Below, piece by piece: positions 1-5,060 of a stretch of DNA of 5,837 bases; position 1 is the first letter of the stretch, and every line of letters begins with the position of its first letter. Origin of the DNA: Solirubrobacterales bacterium (lineage in GTDB: Bacteria; Actinomycetota; Thermoleophilia; Solirubrobacterales; Solirubrobacteraceae). The position numbers and the translations under genes are program-made. The stretch covers positions 598-6,434 of the forward strand of contig PLYX01000249.1 in NCBI GenBank assembly GCA_003151895.1, read 5' to 3'. Below the pieces are notes generated by a model that made no database searches, was not told where the DNA came from, and saw only the letters and a list, made by a program, of their open reading frames with translations.

Positions 1-1544
1 TCCAGAGCTTCTCCTGGAACCAGACCTCCCACTACGACCTGATCCGCTCGCTCGACCAGGACCGCACCACGATCGACCAGTACCAGGAAAACACGGGTGA
101 CAAGGCTTTCTACAAGCACCACTGGTACTCGGCCCGCGCCCCCGGCCTCGCGCTGTTCGCGCTCCCCTTCTATGACGCCCTGAAAGGACTGGGGGCCGAA
201 CAGTTGGCACGCTCCTCCCAGGCCCAGCGCGGCGAAGACGAGATGATCTACTTCATCGGCCTGTGGGCAAACGTGCTGCCGGGCCTGCTGCTGCTGCTGC
301 TCGTCGGGCACCTCGCCGAGCGCCTGCAACCCGGGTATGGCGCCGCCACGGCGGTGATCCTCGGCCTCGGGACGCTCGCCCTGCCGCTGTCCACGCTGCT
401 GTTCTCGCACGTGTTCACCGCGTTCCTCGGCTTCGCGGCGTTCGCGCTCATGCTGCACGAGCGCGACGGGCCGCCCAACCCCTGGTATCTCGGCGTCGCC
501 GGACTGCTCGTCGGCTATGCCGGCGCCTCCGAGTACCCGTTGTTCTTCGTAGCGCTCGTGCTCGGTCTCTACCTGCTCTCCCGCAGGGACTCGCTCACAC
601 CGCTCGGTGTGCTGCGTCGCGCCGGCGCCTACGTGCTCGGCGGTCTGATCGGGATCGTGCCGCTGCTGCTCTACAACCACTATGCCTTCCACTCCTGGAC
701 GCACCTGGCCTACTCGAGCATCCCCCGCCAGCAGAAAGGCTTCTTCGGGATCGGGCTGCCGAGCCTGAAGGTGATGGCCACGCTGCTGCTGGACTCGCGC
801 GGCCTGTTGACGCTCTCGCCCGTGCTCGCGATGGGAGCGATCGGGACATGGCTGCTCTACCGGCGCGGCAAGCGCGCCGAGGCGTTCACGATCGCCGGCA
901 TCTGTGTGTGTTACGTGGGCTACAACTCGGGCTACTACCTGCCGTTCGGCGGCGGCTTCATGGGGCCGCGCTTCCTGATGACGATGCTGCCGTTCCTGGC
1001 ACTGCCGATCGGGATCGCGCTGAAGCGCTACCCGGGTCCCACGATCGCGCTGGCGGGAGTGTCGCTGACGACGACGATCGTCGCCACGATCACCCACCCG
1101 CTGATCGGCTATGAGACCGAGGCGATCGTGTGGGCGCGCTACCTGCGCGAGGGCCTCTTCCAGCCGACGATCGCAAGCGCCTTCGGCCTCGGCCGCGGCT
1201 GGGGCGGAATCTGGCCGTTCTTCCTCGCGGCGGGCGGCGCCGTGCTGCTCGCGACGCTCGCCACCGCCCGCACACGGATCTCGCGCGCGTCGCTCACGGC
1301 CGGGGTGCTCGTGCTCGCGGGCTGGTGCGTGTTCGCGGCGCTCGGCCCGACGGTGCTCGGGATCGACCATCGGGGCCTGCTCTCGATCGTCGGCGCCGGC
1401 GACAACACCGCTCTGCACAAGGGCTTCGGCGACTACCCGCTGCGCACGCTCGCCCCGCTCGCGGCGGTCGTGGGACTGCTGGGCCTGCTCGCCGCGCGCG
1501 TGATGGCCGGTGACACGGACCGGCGCCGGGTGCCGGCAAGCTGA
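1..1544 (+). CDS. GT-C / family 39-like polytopic membrane glycosyltransferase, 5'-truncated by window edge
   Basis: The frame is open from base 3, so the gene begins upstream of the window; 513 residues are visible before the TGA at 1542-1544. The TTG at 204 is not the start, because the preceding 67 codons are conserved-looking: NQTSHYDL near visible residue 6 and GDKAFYKHHWYSARAPGL from residue 32, an extracytoplasmic motif I remember from actinobacterial relatives of ArnT/PMT-type (GT39) enzymes. About eleven hydrophobic segments follow, including a poly-leucine helix near residues 94-101, a SEYP motif near 176, LLTLSPVL near 270, and a GGGFMGPRF motif near 316-324. Enzymes of this type use polyprenyl-phosphate sugars in the membrane to modify lipids, glycans or proteins. 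Donor and acceptor cannot be read from the sequence, and activity is inferred from fold only. It converges with the downstream gene across 36 nt with no clear terminator hairpin. Confidence 0.7.
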   Translation, partial: QSFSWNQTSHYDLIRSLDQDRTTIDQYQENTGDKAFYKHHWYSARAPGLALFALPFYDALKGLGAEQLARSSQAQRGEDEMIYFIGLWANVLPGLLLLLLVGHLAERLQPGYGAATAVILGLGTLALPLSTLLFSHVFTAFLGFAAFALMLHERDGPPNPWYLGVAGLLVGYAGASEYPLFFVALVLGLYLLSRRDSLTPLGVLRRAGAYVLGGLIGIVPLLLYNHYAFHSWTHLAYSSIPRQQKGFFGIGLPSLKVMATLLLDSRGLLTLSPVLAMGAIGTWLLYRRGKRAEAFTIAGICVCYVGYNSGYYLPFGGGFMGPRFLMTMLPFLALPIGIALKRYPGPTIALAGVSLTTTIVATITHPLIGYETEAIVWARYLREGLFQPTIASAFGLGRGWGGIWPFFLAAGGAVLLATLATARTRISRASLTAGVLVLAGWCVFAALGPTVLGIDHRGLLSIVGAGDNTALHKGFGDYPLRTLAPLAAVVGLLGLLAARVMAGDTDRRRVPAS

Positions 1545-1580
1545 CCGATCACCCCGCCGCGCGAAGTGTCCAGGTTCGTC

Positions 1581-2630
1581 TCAGTGTTTGCTGGTTTTGA
1601 CTTTGCAGTTGGCCGCATGCAGCTGCCTGCACACGATCACGTAACCCGGCCGCGGGTTGTAGTGCGGATCGGTGAGACCCGCGTCGAAACGCGCGGCGCC
1701 GGTGGCGCCCGACCACTGGAAGATGTAAAGGCGCTTGATGCGCGAGTTCGACGAGGCGAGCCTGAACATGAACGAGAGCGCCTTCGCCGCGCGCGTGAGG
1801 CCCGAGCCTTTCTTGTTGGGGAACGCGCCGCCGAACTGCACGATCCCACCGGTCTCCGTGAGCCACACCTGGCCGGGCACGGCCGCGAGGATCGCGCGGG
1901 TGCGGGAACTGGAGAAGCGGTTGGTGTCCGAGTAGTTGTGCAACCCCCACAGGCTCGGCATCGACGTTTTCAAGCGCACGACGTCGCGCTTGAATTCAGC
2001 GATGTAGCGCAGGCTGGGACTCACGCTGGGTCCATCGAGGATGTCCAGTCCGAGCACGGTACAACCGTGGCACACCGACTTCAGCGCCCTGTAGTCCTTG
2101 GCCGATTCCATCGCCGACGGCGAGCTGAACAGGTGGGGCACGTTGCCGCGGTTGGTCTCGTTCCACGGCTGGTACTGGCGGACTTTCGGGAAGAGCTTTA
2201 TGAACTTCTGCACGTCGCGCTGGTAGACCGCGAGGCTCGGCATCTTCGTCGGCGTGTACTCGGAGTGGTAGAACGCCACGACCACCTGCTGGTGCTTGGC
2301 TTCGGCCGCCGTGATCCATGCCCTTGCCAGCTGCAGCGAGTAGGGCCGCACGGCGGCGTCATACGGCGCGATGTAGCGCGCGATCTTCGTGTGCAGCTGC
2401 AGCCACAGCGGGTTCGTGAACATCTCGGTCTGCTCGTCCCCGATGCCCGTCAGGTACGACGCGGCCGCGTGGGCGCCGGGTTTGGGGGAGGCACTCGTCG
2501 CGTGGTGGGAAGGGCCCCCGGCGAGAGCACCAGCAGCGGTCATGCCGCACATGGCGGCGAGGGCGCAAACCAGCAGCGTGGGGATCGAAAAGCGGGAGCG
2601 AGGGAAGCGAGGAGTCTTGAGCATGTTCAT
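1581..2630 (-). CDS. secreted glycoside-hydrolase-like protein (clan GH-A type TIM barrel)
   Basis: This is a 349-residue protein with a clear export signal: basic n-region (KTPRFPRSRF), hydrophobic core about residues 16-34, and a probable cleavage after AGALA at residue 37. The mature part reads as a clan GH-A barrel. The pair of acids expected for retaining hydrolysis is visible: acid/base E158 in PWNETN and nucleophile E259 in WLTETGG. A GLHNYSDTNR strand (229-238) and a YIFQWSG strand (302-308) have the usual late-barrel aromatic residues. C187 and C190 form a CHGC pair, and C334 and C342 could also pair. I remember similar uncharacterised proteins in Solirubrobacterales-like genomes; substrate and exact family are unknown. 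The start chosen is ATG at 2630, which overlaps the upstream ParA gene stop by 4 nt; ATG at 2624 is possible. No strong Shine-Dalgarno is seen. Before the cassette inserted, this gene probably followed the kdpD-like gene by 39 nt. Confidence 0.75.
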   Translation of the reverse strand: MNMLKTPRFPRSRFSIPTLLVCALAAMCGMTAAGALAGGPSHHATSASPKPGAHAAASYLTGIGDEQTEMFTNPLWLQLHTKIARYIAPYDAAVRPYSLQLARAWITAAEAKHQQVVVAFYHSEYTPTKMPSLAVYQRDVQKFIKLFPKVRQYQPWNETNRGNVPHLFSSPSAMESAKDYRALKSVCHGCTVLGLDILDGPSVSPSLRYIAEFKRDVVRLKTSMPSLWGLHNYSDTNRFSSSRTRAILAAVPGQVWLTETGGIVQFGGAFPNKKGSGLTRAAKALSFMFRLASSNSRIKRLYIFQWSGATGAARFDAGLTDPHYNPRPGYVIVCRQLHAANCKVKTSKH

Positions 2631-3709
2631 TGCAACAGCCTATGTGACCGGAGGTTGCGCCGCGTCGTCTCAATCGCCGCTGTCCTTTGCCGGGACGCGT
2701 TCGCGCAGACCGGGGCTGCCATGCGCAGCTTCTCTTCTATACGCCCGGCGAGCCTGGCGAAATCCTCGAACGCCGTGGTAACCGCCTGCTGGTGAGCTCC
2801 AATCGCTCCGTCGGCCGGCTTTAGCGCAAAGATCGGCTTGCGGGCCTCTTGGCCCATCGGGATCAGGCTGTGGTAGTGCCGTAGCATGGCCAGGCAGGCC
2901 TTGTCGTTCTGCGGACCCGGCGCAATCGCTCCATTCTCGCCGAGCACTGCATGGCGGTAGGTGGAGGGGATCTGCTCGATCCACCGTCCGTACGCCTTGA
3001 CCGGTCGATCCAAACGCACTCCATGCTGCAGAACGACATAGCCGAAAGGCTGCATTTCTCCTCGCGGCAACTCAAGGGTCGCCGGTTCAGGGTTGCGCTC
3101 GATTCGATCCTGCCAGCCCTTGCGCCAGCCTCGCAGCGTAGGCCCAAGGTTTCGGAGTCCCTGCAGTGAGAAGAGGTCGGGCGCGAGGGGGATGAGCACA
3201 TGATCGCTGGCCACCAACGCCGACCGGTTCAAGGCCCCAAGGTTCGGCCCCACGTCGATGATGACGAGGTCATTCTCGTGCGCTCGGGCAGCCGCCACGA
3301 TCAACTGCCACATAGCGCTCACGATGCGAAAGGCGCGCGGCTTCTCGTCCAGACAGTCAGACCACTGGCTGCTGAGCTCATCCTCGAAGGCAGAAAGCGC
3401 GAGGTCGCCCACCACCAGTCCGAGCCGGTCAGCGATCGGCTCGACATGCACCTCGCCAAGGCCACCCGTGCCGTCGAGCAGCGGCTTCAGGGGGCCGGCG
3501 AGCGTGTCACGCGGCCCATCTTCACTCCATAGCACCTCGAGGCGCGCTTCATCGAGAAACGCCGCCGAGAGGTTAGCCTGTGGGTCTAGGTCAGCCGCCA
3601 GCACGCGGTGGCCGCGCTCAGCAAACATCCAGGCAAGATGGTAGGCGAGGCTTGTCTTGCCCACGCCGCCCTTGTTGTTGAAGAAAGCAATGATCGGCGG
3701 ATCGGTCAT
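2627..3709 (-). CDS. ParA/Soj-family deviant Walker-A ATPase, partner of the AlbA/GHKL gene
   Basis: This is a 360-residue cytoplasmic P-loop ATPase. It shows the deviant Walker A motif KGGVGKTS (residues 13-20, with both signature lysine K13 and K18), the Walker A' strand AADLDPQANLS (38-48), and a Walker B-like strand LVIIDVGPNLGALN (148-161). Later conserved-looking blocks are IPLAPDLFSLQGLRNLGPTLR (173-193), FGYVVLQHGVRLDRPVKAY (222-240) and KPADGAIGAHQQAV (297-310). ParA ATPases dimerise on ATP and usually position DNA or protein cargo. No ParB gene or parS-like site cluster is visible, so plasmid partition is not the obvious job. The start ATG overlaps the stop of the upstream AlbA/GHKL gene (ATGA), pointing to coupled translation and a shared function. 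The last 19 codons are odd: residues 342-348 are encoded by the 21-bp repeat and the final 12 by flanking DNA, so this tail is probably a by-product of insertion. Confidence 0.9.
   Translation of the reverse strand: MTDPPIIAFFNNKGGVGKTSLAYHLAWMFAERGHRVLAADLDPQANLSAAFLDEARLEVLWSEDGPRDTLAGPLKPLLDGTGGLGEVHVEPIADRLGLVVGDLALSAFEDELSSQWSDCLDEKPRAFRIVSAMWQLIVAAARAHENDLVIIDVGPNLGALNRSALVASDHVLIPLAPDLFSLQGLRNLGPTLRGWRKGWQDRIERNPEPATLELPRGEMQPFGYVVLQHGVRLDRPVKAYGRWIEQIPSTYRHAVLGENGAIAPGPQNDKACLAMLRHYHSLIPMGQEARKPIFALKPADGAIGAHQQAVTTAFEDFARLAGRIEEKLRMAAPVCANASRQRTAAIETTRRNLRSHRLLQ
2666..2686 (+). repeat. left copy of perfect 21-bp direct repeat (putative att site)
   Basis: Begins cgtctcaatc and ends gctgtcct, identical over all 21 bases to 5040-5060 and in the same orientation. 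It lies in frame within the 3' end of the ParA gene, encoding residues 342-348. Read in the kdpD-like frame it still contains a copy of the EDSGD-stop sequence, as expected if the original kdpD-like stop lay here. Similarity ends sharply on both sides, apart from a possible 3-nt slippage (an extra cgt) on the left. Confidence 0.9.
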
Positions 3710-4911
3710 GCGCGTCTAATCGTTACAGAGACGTACGTCGGCTCAACCTGAAAGCGTGGCTCCGCGTTGCCGTTCTCGGCCAGCACCTTGCGAGCCGTTG
3801 CGATCCCAACCCCGAACCGCTGGACGTAGCCGAGTTGGCGCATCGCCTCGGCAATCGTTGGATTGCGGTAGTCGGTGACTCCGGGCTCGCCAAAGTTCTC
3901 CGCGGTCACCTGCCCAAATGGACCTCCCGGGTTCTGAATCTCGACCCGATCGGACAGCCAGGTGATGCGAACGGGTGCCATAGATGTCTCGTATGTTCGA
4001 TGCATGAGGGCGTTGCGAGTCAGCTGCTGGAGAGCTACCAACGGATAGTCTGGCTGGCGCCGCTCGACGGGACCGGAGGTCAGATCGACTGAGGTGGATA
4101 CGTTGATGCGCAGCAGCTCGTCAAGTTCGTGCAAGAGTTCGGGTAGGGGACGTGCGATGCGATGGTTTGCAATCACCTGATCGGTGATCGCGGGTCCATC
4201 AACGCGCAGGAACTGAACGAAGGCACCGGGCACAAACGAGGTTGGGTCGTTTCCGACGGTGATTATGCCGGCGACCGTCGGCACCCCGTCGGACGCCGTG
4301 AAGCGCAAGGCCGCGAGTTGGTGCCCAATCGACCGCTCGTTGGCCGCCAACACCTCCGGGGCGAGCGCCGAGGGCAGATATGTCCACTCAAAGAGGTCCA
4401 AATCAAGATCGCTGATCGAAGCCGACAGCAGCGGGCGAGCGTCGAAGGGAAGGTCCGCCGCCCGTCTGCGCTCAGCCAGGCGAGTCTCCTCCTCGGGAGT
4501 CGCCACCGCCCGCCTGGGGCCGATCCTGATCCACGGCGTACCCTTGTAGCGGACAGGCGGGGTATTCGACGGCATGACTTCGACAAGCGCAATCTCGATG
4601 CCTTCCAAGACGCGCTTGCTCACAGTCATCGACGGCAAGGGCAGGATGTTCCCATCCTCCCTTAGGCCACCGAGATTCAGCAATAGCGGATCGGTGATCG
4701 GCAGTCCCGTGGGCTGCCCGTCATCGTTTACACCGACCAGCACATACCCGGGCAGGCCATGTCCTGGGAGATCGTTGGCAGAGGCGCAAACAGCCTGGGC
4801 GACCTTGCCGCGATCGGTCAGCGCCTCCTTGCGCTCCGTCCGGTCGGACTCCAGGTCGCATGCGATTAGTCGCAGCTCTTCGTCAGTGATCGGTGACACG
4901 ACGTCCATCAT
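3706..4911 (-). CDS. AlbA_2 (Schlafen-type DNA-binding) + GHKL ATPase domain protein
   Basis: This is a 401-residue protein and the first gene of the cassette operon. The N-terminal domain (about 18-145) matches the AlbA_2/Schlafen DNA- or RNA-binding type: ESDRTERKEAL, then VCASANDLPG and YVLVGVNDDGQPTGL, then VRYKGTPWIRIGPRRAVAT. The middle (about 155-285) is a helical and beta linker region. The C-terminal part (about 290-398) is a HATPase_c_4 (GHKL) domain: N-box LQQLTRNALMHRTY (294-307), G-box DRVEIQNPGGPFG (321-333), then VTDYRNPTIAEAM and a glycine-rich FGVGIATARKVL. The usual N-box glutamate, four residues before the Asn, is glutamine here (Q296), which may lower ATP hydrolysis. I remember this C-terminal pattern as a distinct subfamily recurring beside ParA-like genes. 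The start ATG at 4911 has no clear Shine-Dalgarno; ATG at 4908 is adjacent. The product may be a nucleic-acid sensor or transcriptional regulator; its role is not established. Confidence 0.87.
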   Translation of the reverse strand: MMDVVSPITDEELRLIACDLESDRTERKEALTDRGKVAQAVCASANDLPGHGLPGYVLVGVNDDGQPTGLPITDPLLLNLGGLREDGNILPLPSMTVSKRVLEGIEIALVEVMPSNTPPVRYKGTPWIRIGPRRAVATPEEETRLAERRRAADLPFDARPLLSASISDLDLDLFEWTYLPSALAPEVLAANERSIGHQLAALRFTASDGVPTVAGIITVGNDPTSFVPGAFVQFLRVDGPAITDQVIANHRIARPLPELLHELDELLRINVSTSVDLTSGPVERRQPDYPLVALQQLTRNALMHRTYETSMAPVRITWLSDRVEIQNPGGPFGQVTAENFGEPGVTDYRNPTIAEAMRQLGYVQRFGVGIATARKVLAENGNAEPRFQVEPTYVSVTIRRA

Positions 4912-4946
4912 GACGATCGGCCACGTCCGCGGCGACCACGAGCCTG

Positions 4947-4956
4947 AGTGGCCACT
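4947..4956. promoter_or_regulatory. 10-bp palindrome, possible operator
   Basis: The sequence agtggccact is a perfect palindrome located 36-45 nt upstream of the AlbA/GHKL start codon. The position suits a regulator binding site, for example for autoregulation by the AlbA_2 protein. A single 10-bp palindrome can occur by chance in GC-rich DNA, so this is only suggestive. Confidence 0.25.
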
Positions 4957-5015
4957 GCAATGTGCTGGTCCCTCAATGCGCGTCCGTCACCACAATCCTC
5001 GACCATCGCGCGTAG

Positions 5016-5029
5016 TCGCCGGTGTCCTC
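5016..5029 (+). repeat. degenerate third partial copy of the flanking repeat
   Basis: tcgccggtgtcctc matches tcgccgctgtcctc at 5048-5061 in 13 of 14 bases, spaced 32 bp from it and in the same orientation, just inside the cassette edge. It could be an accessory recombinase site, a trace of an earlier insertion site, or chance similarity from shared codon use. Confidence 0.35.
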
Positions 5030-5039
5030 GACCTCAACG

Positions 5040-5060
5040 CGTCTCAATCGCCGCTGTCCT
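5040..5060 (+). repeat. right copy of perfect 21-bp direct repeat (putative att site)
   Basis: Identical to 2666-2686. On the minus strand it spans most of the last five codons of the kdpD-like gene, its stop codon and four following bases. A repeat that regenerates the 3' end of a chromosomal gene is the usual footprint of site-specific integration into a gene end. Confidence 0.9.

Larger units (their letters stand above)
4912..5043 (-). promoter_or_regulatory. leader of the cassette operon, presumed promoter region
   Basis: This 132-nt stretch lies between the kdpD-like stop and the AlbA/GHKL start and is the only non-coding DNA of any size in the cassette, so it should hold the cassette promoter if there is one. 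I see no convincing -35/-10 pair on the minus strand. It contains a 10-bp perfect palindrome at 4947-4956 and a degenerate partial copy of the flanking repeat at 5016-5029. Reading through from the kdpD-like gene is also possible. Confidence 0.4.
2666..5060 (-). mobile_element. putative integrated two-gene cassette (AlbA/GHKL + ParA) bounded by 21-bp direct repeats
   Basis: The segment between the repeats holds the leader, the whole AlbA/GHKL gene and all but the last 19 codons of the ParA gene. One repeat plus the intervening DNA is 2374 bp. Excision would leave the kdpD-like gene complete and 39 nt ahead of the glycoside hydrolase start, both on the minus strand. By my hand count, single 60-nt lines inside read 55% GC (from 4861), 58% (4621), 62% (3721) and 67% (3241), against 75% (301) and 77% (5341) in the outer genes. 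No integrase, transposase or terminal inverted repeat is visible, so any mobility would need enzymes supplied in trans, or the insertion may have been a one-time recombination event. Confidence 0.6.

Noticed and set aside
204..206. TTG as the start of the GT-C gene
   Set aside because: The same frame is open to the left edge and the upstream residues carry conserved-looking motifs, so the gene starts outside the window.
285..302. CTG triplet run as a microsatellite
   Set aside because: It encodes a leucine-rich membrane helix; preferred Leu codon use explains it.
1505..1580. Terminator between the convergent GT-C and hydrolase genes
   Set aside because: Only a five-base gccgg/ccggc pairing inside the coding region and no T tract; nothing supportable in the 36-nt gap.
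1566..2795. 409-codon open frame on the plus strand opposite the glycoside hydrolase and ParA 3' end
   Set aside because: Arg/Val/His-rich composition with no recognisable domain, fully antisense to a gene with signal peptide and catalytic motifs; typical of shadow frames in GC-rich DNA.
2627..4911. Plasmid partition locus (parA with an unusual parB)
   Set aside because: The partner has AlbA_2 and GHKL domains rather than ParB features, and no cluster of parS-like repeats or replication gene is present.
2666..5060. Composite transposon or IS-flanked insertion
   Set aside because: No transposase or terminal inverted repeats are visible, and 21 bp is longer than common target-site duplications.
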